Shown: positions 49,301 to 59,194 of the stretch, piece by piece
Layout of the letters: each line of letters opens with the position of its first letter
How positions within the stretch are numbered: position 1 is the first letter of the stretch
NCBI GenBank assembly: GCA_029339195.1
Contig: JAPTJF010000015.1
Coordinates: 1-64,000, forward strand
Reading direction: 5' to 3'
DNA: 64,000 nucleotides
From: Micractinium sp. NFX-FRZ
Lineage: Eukaryota; Chlorophyta; Trebouxiophyceae; Chlorellales; Chlorellaceae
The notes under the pieces: model-generated
The model's database searches: none
What the model was told of the DNA's origin: nothing
What the model saw: only the letters and a program-made list of their open reading frames with translations
Translations under genes and position numbers: made by a program

Positions 49301-49842
49301 CGGAGGGCCAGAGGGGGAGGGTGGCGGAAATAGACCAAGAGCACCAGGCAGGCGGGGCAGCCGCTGTGGTCGATTTGGGCAAGGCCCGGCTGCATTGCAT
49401 ACCCTGCTCCCGTTGCACGCTCACCCTGCCCAGCAGGCGAGGAACGATGGGCCACGCCACGTCTTCCTCCGGCATCACGCTTGCCAGCAGGTTGTAGAGA
49501 TCCACAAGCCTGCGGCAGGGATGAGAGAGGGCAGCAGCTTGTCAGGCAGGGCCACAGCATGGCACGTGACCACAGCACGGGAGGGCGCAGGTGCAGACCC
49601 ACAAGCCTGCGGCAGGCACAAGGTAGGGCAGGGGCAGGTTGTGGGCACCACAATTTGCCCTTGATCTGGAGTGCAGGCATTGTGCTCAAAGGGCAAGGGG
49701 GCGGGTGGGGAGGGCAAGGCTGGACACTGGCACGCCGAGCCGGCCCTGCAGAGCGGCCATGGAGGCAGAGCAGCAGGCCCTGCCACCTGCCCACTGTGCC
49801 CTGGCCAGCTGGCAATGCTCCTCACGGTTTCAGGGCGTCCAT
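40311..49842 (-). CDS. Unrecognised ~1510-residue helical, Gln-rich protein
   Basis: Twenty-one exons, phase-consistent from ATG at 49842 (MDALKP) to TAG at 40311-40313, give 1510 residues. Residues 1-900 are Leu/Ala-rich amphipathic helices typical of HEAT/ARM-like solenoids (LVDLYNLLASVMPEEDVAWP, VSILKHWLLCLLDRGKKF, LLTARLLYKVVGRMACDPSW). A Gln/Ala/Pro-rich linker follows (encoded about 42290-42650). Near the C-terminus, TRVNVVGFLKRVPELK, LRLELQDHRRRRLTLLV and IKKAFVLTSG alternate like OB-fold strands, which is an inference only. The last 230 residues are again poly-Gln-rich, ending in a short helical segment. I considered MMS22L, RIF1 and other repeat-rich genome-maintenance proteins but could not confirm any. 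Three introns use GC donors (after 49125, 46554 and 46301). Exons 43393-42148 and 41007-40311 are the largest. Confidence 0.7.
43727..43756. repeat. GGGT microsatellite, intronic
   Basis: An uninterrupted run of GGTG/GGGT units lies in an intron of the large minus-strand gene. A similar GGGT run is at about 49276-49297 in the same gene, next to an acceptor. Confidence 0.75.
49498..49616 (-). repeat. Duplicated acceptor and exon start in the large gene
   Basis: On the minus strand CCTGCCGCAGGCTTGTGG followed by A/G then TCT occurs at 49519-49498, the used acceptor and exon start, and again 97 bases upstream at 49616-49595 inside the intron. Confidence 0.75.
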
Positions 49843-49921
49843 GGGCAGCTGGGCATCCCCACCGGGTGCGCCCTGCCTGCAGCACAGCCAAGGGAGCAGG
49901 GGGGACCAGCAGCAGCTTACT

Positions 49922-50017
49922 GGCAAGCAGTCCGGGAGTAGCGGTGGCAAGCAGTCCGGGAGTGGCGGTGGCAAGCAGTCCGGGAGTGGCAATGGCAAGC
50001 AGTCCGGGAGTAGCGAG
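49922..50017. repeat. Four-copy 24-bp tandem repeat
   Basis: Units beginning GGCAAGCAGTCCGGGAGT start at 49922, 49946, 49970 and 49994, a strict 24-bp period with one to three differences per unit. It sits in the 219-bp gap between the CDCA7-like stop (50062) and the start of the large gene (49842). Confidence 0.9.
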
Positions 50018-50061
50018 GCGCCTACAGTTGCACGCGCCAACGCCCTACTGGGTGGACGCCT

Positions 50062-53000
50062 CTACACAGCAGCATCTGCCCTGCGCGCGACCTCGACCCA
50101 GGCTTTCCTGCACACGACCAGCGGCTCCGCCAGGCAGCTGTTTGATTCTGCCATCAGCTCCTGCAGGGCCGCCATGTTTGCCTCGTGCTGCAGGCAGAAG
50201 CAGGTGGCGGCTTCATCGTTACGTCTCGACAGCTGTGAAGACAGCCCGGAACGGCTGGAAGGTTGGAGTCCGTGCACGTGCAAACCAGCCATGCTGGGCA
50301 CGTCATGACCAGGCATTGCACTGCCTGGCGGCCGCGTGGGCCTGTGCATACGCCTCCTCCAGTCACCCCTGCGCAGCCCCGCTCACCGTCTGGCGGTACC
50401 GCTCCTCCGCCTCTTGCTCGCTGATCCCCACAGCATCTGAGCGGTACGCTCCGGGGTTCTGCACGTCGTCCTGTTCCATCTCGGCCACAAGCATCTCAGC
50501 GGTACGGTGCAGCTGCCCCCACTCCTCGGCCCAGCCAGAATACGCCCGCTCCCGCTGGCCCGCGCCAACGGCGGCATTGCTGGCACCAGCAGCTGCGGCA
50601 GCAGGTGTGGCGGCCGCGCCAGCAGCTGCCTGCTCGGCAGCGCCAGGATCGCCCTGCGGCCCTGCCAGAGGCTGCCCTGCCGGTGACATCGTGCCTGCCC
50701 GCGGCTGCTGCAGGCCGCTGTCAGCGCCAGCGCCAGGCGACAGCCCCACCTGCTGCGACGGTTCTGCAACCTCGACTGCCACCACCTCTGGGCTGCAGCT
50801 GGCCCCTCGGGCAGGCACCTGCTGTGTCCTGCGTGTTGTCCCTGCCTGTCGCCCGCCACCAGCTTCCGGCTCAACCGAGGCTACCCGCTGCTGCTGGTGC
50901 CGCTGCTGCTGCTCGTGCTGCTGCTGCAGCGCCCCTGCGGTCGCCTGCTGTTGCTGCTGCTTGGCGCCAGTGGCTGCCAGGGGGGTGAGCCTGGACTGGT
51001 GCTGCTGCAGCTGCCGAAACGGCAGCTGGCCTGCCCCAGTGCGAGCTGCTGCTGCTGAGGAGGGGCGATAGCCAGCTGCCAGGCCTGGGACCAGCTCGTC
51101 CCCTGTGCGGCAGCAGGGAAGTGAGCAGAGCGCTGTGCAGCACATCTGGAATGGTCTGGATGGGCCAGAACAGCATGCTCACAGCACGGCGCAGCACAGC
51201 ATGTGCGCAACACAGTGCGAGCACACAATGGGCACATGCCAAGCACGCGCGCCGTGCACATGCTACACATCCCAGCAGAGTGCCCCTCTCAAGAGCCACA
51301 ACCCTCCCTGTCCACACCAGCCGTGTCCGCTCACCTCCTGGCATGCCTGCTGGGAACGCTGCGTCATGGTCATGGTGCAGCAGCCCCTCTAGCTGCCTCG
51401 CCCGCTCCTGCGCCTCCCGGCTGACGCCCGCCGCTGTGCCCTGCTGTGCCCGCGCTGAGCTGTCAGCGGCATCCAGAGCAGCCGCTGCGGCAGCGGCGGC
51501 AGCGGTGCCTCCAGTAGCGCCAGAGCCAGAGAGCAGGCCTGTTCCGGCGGGGCCCGAAGCAAAGGCCGCGCCGCCGCTGCCCCCTGCCGCTGCCTGCTGC
51601 TGTGCCCCCTCTAAGCCTGCTGACCAGGGCCGCGCCTGCTGGCCCCAGGTCCCTGCTAGCCCCATGGTGGGTGCGCCAAGAGCAGGCAGCGCTGCACCTT
51701 GCACAGGCGCAGGCTGCAAGGGCGCCTGTCCGAGAGGCCGCAGCGAGCGCCCCGGCGGGCGCGGCGGCAGCCGCCGCGCCCGCTGCCACCCCCCTGCTGC
51801 TGCTGCGGCGCTGCCAGCGCTGGCGCTGTGATTGGCAAAAGAGGGTGCAGAGGGAGAGGAGCCTGGCCTGTCCCAGAGCCGCCCACTGCCTCCAGCCCCT
51901 GCCGAGTTTGCAGCCCTTGCTGCTGTTGCATCGGCCGAGATGCCTTGCTCGTGCAGAGACAGGTGCAGCGCCCCCGCCGGCACTGCTGCCCGCCCGGCTC
52001 CTGCAGGTGAGGCGAAGCAGCCCAGGTTGGGACTTTTCCACGTGTGCATCAGGAGAGGGTCTCCAGCCGCACCTCCTCATGCTTGACTTCCCAACCTGTG
52101 GAAACAGTGTGCTGCCCTCCCCATCCCAGCCCACACACCAGGCCTTACCTGCCGTCAAGCCACCGCCTGGCGCACCTCCCGCTGCCCCCGCCTCCTCCTC
52201 CTCCTCGCCGTCCTCTCCCTCCAAGTCTTCCAGCAGCGTGCCCCGCCAAAAGCCCAGGCGGTCCAGCAGGTCCCGGTTGCTTCTGGCCACCTCCTGCACA
52301 TGCTGCGTAGACTGCCCAGACGCCGCCTCTAGGGCTGCCAGCTCCCGCTGCACCAGGGGCGCCGCCGCCTCCTGCAGCTGAGTGCTGCACGGTGCACAAA
52401 GGCAACATGCGGCGGCAAGACACAACAGGGAGGGAGGGGGCATTCAGAAGCAGCTCGGCAGCGTGCATGTGGTTAGGCAGGAGCAGAAGGCGGGGCCTCG
52501 CAACCGCTTCCCTGCCAGAGCAGCCACTCACACCTCGCCCTGCAAATGCTGGATCCTGCATCTTCCCTCACACAGACAGCCACACCCTCTGCCCCTTGCT
52601 GCCCCTTGCGCTTCCCACTCACGCCTCGTCCCGCTCCCTGCGCTTGCGCTTGCCCCCCGCCCCCCGCCGCTCCCGCTGGAACGCCTCCGCCAGCACCGGC
52701 TGCAGGGAGTTGACGTTGTCTGTGATGTGGGCCAGCAGGCTATCGTCCAGCTGGGCCAGCACCAGGTAGTGGGCCACCTGCGTGTGTGTGTGGGAGGCAG
52801 GCGGTAAGGAGTCCAGCAGCTGGCCCAGCACCCGGTAGTGGGCCAACTAGCGGCAGGAGGTGTGCAGAAGGTGGGCAGGCAGGCGGGAGTCCAGCAGCTG
52901 GGCCAGCACCCGGTAGTGGGCCAACTAGCGAGGGGAAGAGGTGTGCCGAAGGTGGGCAGGCAGGCGGGAGTCGAGCAGCTGGGCCAGCACCAGGCAGTGG

Positions 53001-55211
53001 GCCACCCAGGAGGGGGACAGGTGAGAGGTGGGCGGCAGGGCGGCAGGGCAGAACTTTCACTCAGCCAGCAGAAGCAGCCAGCCAGCTAGAGCCCGAAGCC
53101 AGGCTGCCAGCCAGACAAAGCAGGCGGCCAGCCAGCCAGCCCCCTGCATGTGTGCAGCCCTGCACGCACCGAGTCGTAACCCAGCGCCGTTGCCTCGTGC
53201 ACCAGCTGCTCAGTGGGCAGCCAGCCGTTGCGCACACGCACGCAGTTGGCTCCTGCATACGTGGCACAGCACAGGCAGGAGGCACAACCACACTGTGCTG
53301 TGAGCCATCTCAGCCTGCCCCTGCATCCGGGGGCGAATTAAGCAGCTGGGTGGCAAGGCGCGGCACGCATGGGGACTGGCGCAGGTGCAGGCGCACCGAC
53401 CAGCGCACCCTACCGTCGTGCTGCAAAGCGCCCCCTGCCCCCCCCCCACCACGACCCCCACACACCTGAGCAGTTGCAGATTTGGCGGCAGGCGGGGCAC
53501 ACCCAGTTGGGGTCGCGCTTGACCTCATTGATGTTCTCGCCTGCAGCACAGGCACCAGGTTGGGCAGCAGCACAGGCACAGGCGGCAGCACCAGGTAGCA
53601 GCACCACGCAGCGGTGTCATCTTCTCGCGCACAACCAAAGTTGGCAGCAGCGCAGCATGCACAGCGCGCTGCCAGCACTCACCAAAGCGTGACCACAGGC
53701 AGTTGCCGCAGATGACGCCCGCATACGGCCCGCCGTACACATTGTCTCGGTTGCCGTGGCAGGCGGAGCACTGCGTCTTGAAGGACGTCGTCTTCTGCCT
53801 GCAGCAAGGTGTCAGGTGCATACGTGGGTTGTGAGGCAAGCGGCCTGGCTGGCAGAGCAGCGTTTTGCCTCACAGAACAACGCCTGCCGGGAGGTCAGAT
53901 GGCGGGAGCAGACGGGTTGAGGAGAGCGGCAGGCAGGCAGGCAACATAGGCAGCAGCAACAGCGCAGCAGGTGCAGCCCGGCCTATCATCGGGCAGGCAG
54001 GCACATGTGGCTGCCTGCGGTAGGAGCTTGGATGCCCGCCCGATGCAGCCTCCCTCCATCCTGCCCTGCCCACCGCCTGCCCCGCCCCGCATCAGCCTCC
54101 CCACCCACCTGCACCAGTGGCAGGTCATGCACTGCGTGCAGCGCACAGCGTTGCCCGCGCGGTCCCGCTTCTTGTGCACCTTTGAGCAGTACTGCCTGTT
54201 TGTCTCCCCCTCAAACCGGTGGCGCGCGCTGCCCAGCTTGTGCACGTGCGCCATGCCGTACCGCTCCCTGCAGGCGGGGCAGCAGGTGGGGGAACGCAGT
54301 GCAGCAGCGGCAAAGCGATGCAGAGAGTGTGGTGAGGGCGCAAGCGGGTAGGCATGGGCGTGCGGGAACCCGCGGTAGCTGGCACCATGATATCAGCAGC
54401 ACCCACGTGCGGACAGTGGCCTCCCCTCTGGGCAAGGGTCTGCACACTGCACCCCGCTGCGAGGGCCTCCAGAGACAAGGCACGCACTTGCTGCAGGCAT
54501 GGCAGGCATTTGCTGCGGGCGCAGGACACCAAGAGCACGGCCACGGCTCAGGCATCACGCTCACAGTGGCCTGCCCTCCGCCCGCATCTCCTCCCGCAGC
54601 ATGCGCAGCTTCTCCCCCATGCCGTTGTGCTTGGCCAGCAGCAGCCAGTCCCGGACCTTGGTGTCGTGCACGCTGCCCGTCGTGCCTGCAGGCAGGGCAG
54701 GGCAGCGGTGTGTGGGCCAGGCAGAATGCTTGGTTGGTTGGTTCGTTGGGGGAACCAGCAGCAAGAGGGAGGCCCTGTGTTGCTTGGCACAAAGGTTCTG
54801 CATGCTGTTGCAGCATGTGGAGGGTCCAGCAGAGGAAGGTTGGCAGCGAAGCAGGGCGTTCCGGCTACAGTTCCGGCACAGCACCCGCATTCCGGCTGTA
54901 GCATTCAGGCCGGCCAGTCTGGAATGCTTACGTGAGGGCGCGCCTGAAGAGGCTGCTCGCATCGCCGCCGCCGCTCCTGCAGCAACAGCGCCATCGCCGC
55001 CGTCGCCTGCTGGTGCAGCTGCATGCTGCTCACTGACAGCTGGCCCTGGCAAGATTGCTGCCAGAGCAGGGTGGGGTGGGGCGTCGCCTGCAGCTGCCGC
55101 CGCTGCCGGCGCCGCCGCCTGTGTCGCCTGCTGCCGCTGCTGCTGCTGCTTGCGCTCCTCCTCCCTGCGGCGCTCATTGAAGATCTGCGTGTACACGTTG
55201 GTGGCCGCCAT
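50062..55211 (-). CDS. CDCA7-like protein with zf-4CXXC_R1 domain
   Basis: Eleven exons (55211-54932, 54685-54565, 54267-54109, 53798-53683, 53540-53466, 53252-53170, 52777-52623, 52384-52149, 52000-51335, 51102-50387, 50187-50062) give 910 residues, phase closed throughout. The zinc-binding zf-4CXXC_R1 domain is complete at about 165-280: RCTQCMTCHWCRQKT, QCSACHGN, GVICGNCLWSRFGE, DPNWVCPACRQICNCSGANC and GWLPTEQLVHEATALGYDSV. CDCA7 proteins bind (hemi)methylated DNA and recruit the remodeller HELLS/DDM1 to maintain DNA methylation; that role is inferred here by homology. After the domain come a charged segment (KRKRRERDEA), a possible coiled coil, an acidic patch and about 480 low-complexity residues rich in Ala, Gly and Gln, much longer than animal CDCA7. 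Head to head with the CX9C gene. Confidence 0.85.
52744..53010 (-). repeat. Minisatellite made from an exon's 5' edge (CDCA7-like gene)
   Basis: The first 35-40 bases of exon 7 (VAHYLVLAQLDD, exon start 52777) recur in the upstream intron at about 52811-52850, 52889-52928 and 52970-53009, spaced 78-81 bp. The first intronic copy still reads AHYRVLGQLLDS in the exon frame. Units are separated by CTGCCTGCCCACCTT-type spacers. Confidence 0.85.
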
Positions 55212-55461
55212 GGGCCCCAAGTCACCCCTCAAAAGTGATCAGGCCATGGCTCTCGCCAGCTGTGTGTGGGCGATCGACTCTGCGATGCCAGCAATCGGGG
55301 CAACCGAATACGATAGATGTCGATGTCTGCTCGAGCAATTCAAGCTGACGGGCCCCGCATAGCACGCCACACAGCACGGCGCCCAAGTTCCAGAAACCTG
55401 CGAAGTCGCAGTTACCACTTGAATTTGTACTCTGTGGTGCTAATTCGTGCAGGCAGAGTTG
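55212..55461. promoter_or_regulatory. Divergent promoter region, CDCA7-like / CX9C-VPS62
   Basis: 250 bp between outward-facing start codons, probably a bidirectional promoter. It is noticeably less GC-rich than the genes on either side. No element is named. Confidence 0.4.
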
Positions 55462-56164
55462 ATGGAGAGCCCTGCCGGCGTGCCAGCCTCCCCTCCCGCG
55501 CCAGGCACCAAGACCAAAGAAGAGGCGCTGGACGCGTGCGTAGAGGAGCACCGTGAGCACTTGTAGACGCAGTGACACATGCCCCTTGGCTACGCGGATG
55601 AAAATTTCTGAGGCTGCCGCCGCTGCCGCCAGCTTGCTGCCAGCCCACCGCCGCCCGCCTGCCTGCTCACCGTTTGCCGCCCGCCCGCCGCGTGCAGACG
55701 CACTGATTACGTGCTTCAAGACCTGCAGCTTCGGATCCGCCTTCAAGGGCTGCTGCACTGAGGAGCACAAAGCTTTCTGGGGCTGCTACACGCAGGAGCG
55801 GGTGTGTGGGCACAGCCGGGCCCAAGTGGTTTCTGGCATGGGAAGCCAGAAGGCCTTTAGTTGGCCCACAACTGCCATTGCTCCCCCCATTTCTTGCGGC
55901 GATTACACTTGGGGGCGCCTGCGGTCTCCAGCATTAGGTGGCTTCCAGTCATAGGCTGCAATGTACAACCGCGCGATAACACACTCCATGTTTCCACCAG
56001 GTGGTTCAGCAGCAGCTGGTGAGCCCTGCCTGACCAAGCGCCTGCCTGCCTGCCTGCCTGCCTGCAGGGCACCAACGAGACGAGGATCAAGAGCTGGCTG
56101 GACGGCGTGTTTGGCGGGGACGACGGCGGCAGCAGCAGAGCGCAGCGGCAGGCAAAGCTTGAGA

Positions 56165-56201
<37 letters not shown>

Positions 56202-56211
56202 AGGGCAGTGA
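55462..56211 (+). CDS. Twin CX9C mitochondrial intermembrane-space protein (CMC1/2-like)
   Basis: Three exons (55462-55552, 55698-55801, 56068-56211) give 112 residues. The core has two CX9C helices: C-VEEHHALIT-C and C-TEEHKAFWG-C, separated by FKTCSFGSAFKGC, the coiled-coil-helix fold of CMC/COX19-type proteins that are oxidised by Mia40 in the mitochondrial intermembrane space and often assist cytochrome c oxidase assembly. There is no presequence, as is normal for this class. The C-terminus is a charged linker followed by about 11 glutamines and PGQ. The start context is weak (TTG before ATG). The spliced frame has no other ATG, and the next gene starts only 56 bases after the stop. The exact family member is uncertain. 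Confidence 0.8.
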
Positions 56212-56267
56212 CACGAGCGTAGAGGCAGACCACAGCGCACAGCGGGCACCCTCTGGTGCAGCCGGCA

Positions 56268-58520
56268 ATGGAGGTGGAGCTCGAGTGGCTGTGTGGCGTG
56301 GTGCGCCGCCACTGCCCTGCCTTCTTCTTGCACCCCTCAGGTGCGGAGCCGCGCCTGTGCACGCGGCCTAGCAGGCTTGTGCCGGCCGGCGCTGGCATCC
56401 CACCTGTCTGTCCTCCCTGGTGCACATCTCGCCGGCATGCTCATTCTACCCACCACCTTCTCCCACTTCCTCCCCTTCAGACCGCTACCTGCCGTGCTCA
56501 ATGGAGTTTTTCATGAAGCACTCGGAGCTGCGGGTGTGCAGGCCCGATGGTGCCACCAGCGTGCTGCTGCCGCGCGGCAGCGTGGCCGGCCCGCTGCTGG
56601 TGGAAGCGCAGCAGCAGCAGCCGCCGGGCAGCCGCCTCTGGCTGGAACTGGACCCAGCGGCACGCACGGGGGAGCCGCTGGTGGGTGTGCCGACGGGCGG
56701 GCAGGGTGCCTATCGTGGGTGGCTGCAGCGGGAGCAGGGGCCCATGCAGGTGCCAGTGGCTGCACCACTTTGCAGCTGGCGGAGCAGAAAGGTAGCTGCA
56801 CCATGCCTGCCCCACGGGAGGGCCCTGAGGGCCATGCCTGCCTGAGCTCTGCCGACTGCCAAGATCTGTCTCTGGGCACTCAACGTCGCCCTGCGCGCCA
56901 CCCCCCTCCATTGTGTGCTGCAGGAGCGGCTGGCCGACGTGCCTGTGTACGCGCATGCTAAGCACATTGTGGCGGCCGATGGCAGCGTTGAGGCACTAGA
57001 GATTGTGTACATCACAATGTATGCGGTGCGTCACGAGCGCTGCCGCACTTGTACTGTACTGCTGCAATACCACTGCACAGTATCACGTAGCAATTTGCTG
57101 ACTAGTGTTGACATGTGCGCTTCGAAATCAAGGCAGGGCGGGCAGTCTGTGGCTGCCCTGTCTGCCACGCATGGGCGCTTCACCCCACCACAACCTCTCC
57201 TTCTTACACTGCTGCCGGCCTTTCAACTGCCTGCCCTCCCGCTCCTGCTGATTGCAGTACAATGGTGCCTACCGGGTGGGGGGGCTGCCCTTCATCCAGA
57301 CCGGTGCCCACGACGGGGATGTGGAGCACATCACAGTCAGGTGGGCACCCCTCACACCTTCTCTGTCTAGGGGTCGCCTTCCCGCCGGCGCTGGTGTTCT
57401 GCATGCCGGCACGTGCAAGTGCCAGTGTAAGCAAACGCGCTGCGGCGCTGTTGTCATGTGTTCGTGCACACTTACTCAATTAACAGATTAGCCAACTATG
57501 TATGCCATCTACTCGCGATGTGCCCCCCCCACGCGTGCAGAGTGCACCCTACCACCGGCGCTCTGCAGGGAGTCTGGTGAGTGTGCAGGAACAGTGCTGG
57601 TTGCACACTCAAGCACCGCCAGCCTGCAGAGCACTGCCCTGCTGCCGTGTTTTTTTACCTGCCCTGGGACCTGCCAATGGCCTTGCATTGTTCGAATCTG
57701 CAACACAGCCCTCTGCTCCCACCTCTGCCCATCTGGCAACACGTGGCCCGCAGGTACAATGCGCACCGCAGCCGCGACGGGTGCTGGGTGGCAGGGCACC
57801 AGGTGCGTCCTGCCTGCGTGCCCTTGGTGTTCCTGGCATGCCTGGTGCACTGACTGGCCTGTGGGTACTGCTGCAGCAGTGGACAACCGAACTTTCACAT
57901 CCACACAGGCAGGCAGGCAGGTATCTGATGCACGTTGCCTCTACACTGCCTCCCCTCCTGATCCTGTCCCGCCCCTCCCTTCTCCGCCCGCCCAGGTGCC
58001 TCGTGACCCGCACACGGGGCGCATCGCTGCCCATGTTGCCTACCACGGGCATGGCATCTACCCGGCACCGGGGCGAGTGCTGCGCCATTTCCTGCTTGGC
58101 AACGACTTGTGCTGCTCCAAGGGCCCCGTGTGGCGGCCCAACAAGGTCGTCCTGCTGCCGCCGCTGCACGAGGCGGCAGCATCGGCAGCAGCGGCGGCGG
58201 CGGCGGATGGCGGCGCAAGCAGCACGCGGCGGGCGCTGATGCAGGCACCCTCCCGGGGCTCCTGCCTGCCGCCTGCCCAGGAGAAGATGGTCCAGGTGCT
58301 AGTGGAAAGCAGCTGCGGCGGCGGCAATGGCGCAGCAGACGGCAGCACGGCGTGGCCTCAAGTGTGCACAGATGCCTGCTGCGCCTGGCTGGCGTTTGCG
58401 GGGCAATGGGGCCAGACCGACGCGCCCGCCCAGCAGCAGTGGTTCCACCGTGCGGAACCGCCCATCTCACGCTCGCCCCTCCTGCGAGTGGTGTGCCACC
58501 CGTGGCCGGAGCCACACTGA
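56268..58520 (+). CDS. VPS62 / DUF946-like protein
   Basis: Eight exons (56268-56340, 56481-56749, 56924-57025, 57258-57340, 57541-57576, 57754-57802, 57996-58520) are read in one frame; the last exon is the largest. Segments match the plant/fungal VPS62 (DUF946) family in order: HCPAFFLHPSDRYLPCSMEF, ADVPVYAHAKHIV, YNGAYRVGGLPFIQTGAHDG, DVEHITVRVHPTTGALQGVW, YNAHRSRDGCWV and HVAYHGHGIYPAPGR. The conserved GDWEH-like signature appears as GDVEHITVR. Yeast VPS62 affects vacuolar sorting; the biochemical function of the family is unknown. The C-terminal 100 residues are low-complexity, with scattered Cys. ATG context is good (G at -3, G at +4). Seven junction-defined exons are listed; exon count may differ by one in the 5' part. 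Confidence 0.8.
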
Positions 58521-58578
58521 CGATGCCCCCTGTGCGGTGTTCATGTTACGCTAGATATCTTGCGGCACCGATACTGGC

Positions 58579-58583
58579 TGTAA
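58579..58583 (+). terminator. Polyadenylation signal TGTAA (VPS62-like gene)
   Basis: TGTAA about 60 bases after the VPS62-like stop at 58518-58520. No similar signal lies in the 56-bp gap after the CX9C frame. Confidence 0.55.
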
Positions 58584-58933
58584 AATTCGAGGAACGGAGT
58601 GCCAATGGAACTGCAAAGGCACAGGCAATGGGTATTGCTTCCTAGGGTTGGCGCTGGCGCCGCATCGGCGCAAGGCGCTCAATACACTACCTGCATAGCC
58701 GCCCTTGCTTGTTAGCAAAGCTTCTCTGTGTGTGCGCCCCCAAAAAGGAGTCGCACAACGCGAGGTTGCACCGACCGACTGGAGCTGACTTCAGCCGGAT
58801 TGTGGAGCAGTCCGTTTCCTGCCTCCAGGTGGCCTGCTTGGCTGCCTGCACAAACGAGCTGTGTAGCATAGTGTGCGCTGCCCACGACTATGATGCCCCG
58901 CAGGAGCGGACCGTTGTTTCTGTTTTCTGTTGC

Positions 58934-58938
58934 TTACA
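58934..58938 (-). terminator. Polyadenylation signal TGTAA (2-Cys peroxiredoxin)
   Basis: Minus-strand TGTAA about 257 bases past the peroxiredoxin stop. Confidence 0.5.
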
Positions 58939-59194
58939 GGCGAATGCGCGCGCTGCAGGCAAGCACGGAAGTATGCATGGTAGGTTGCGGAAGAATGAGG
59001 CCAACGAAAGGAGGACAGTGCTGCTGAAATGGTGAGGGGAAGTGCGGGGTGTGAGGGTGGGTGGCGGCCGGGCAAAATGCCACCGGGCGCTCGCTGCTGC
59101 GTGGGGCTTGCTGGGGGAATCACAACGGGGCTGGGCGCCCCTGCGCTTCCCCCAGCAGCTTTCCGGGTTCTTTCCTTCGTCAGATCATCACTGC

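Larger units (their letters stand above)
58521..59194. other. Convergent intergenic region, VPS62 / peroxiredoxin
   Basis: 674 bp of 3' flanks. TGTAA signals face both ways: plus strand at 58579-58583 for VPS62 and minus strand at 58934-58938 for the peroxiredoxin. No gene was recognised between them. Confidence 0.5.

Noticed and set aside
49922..50017. Regular 24-bp repeats as a CRISPR array
   Set aside because: The units are directly contiguous without spacers, in a eukaryotic genome, and with no cas-like genes.
52073..52095. Possible 23-base mini-exon (WEVKHEE) in the CDCA7-like gene
   Set aside because: It has good splice motifs, but including it puts the next exon out of frame; joining 52149 directly to 52000 keeps frame.
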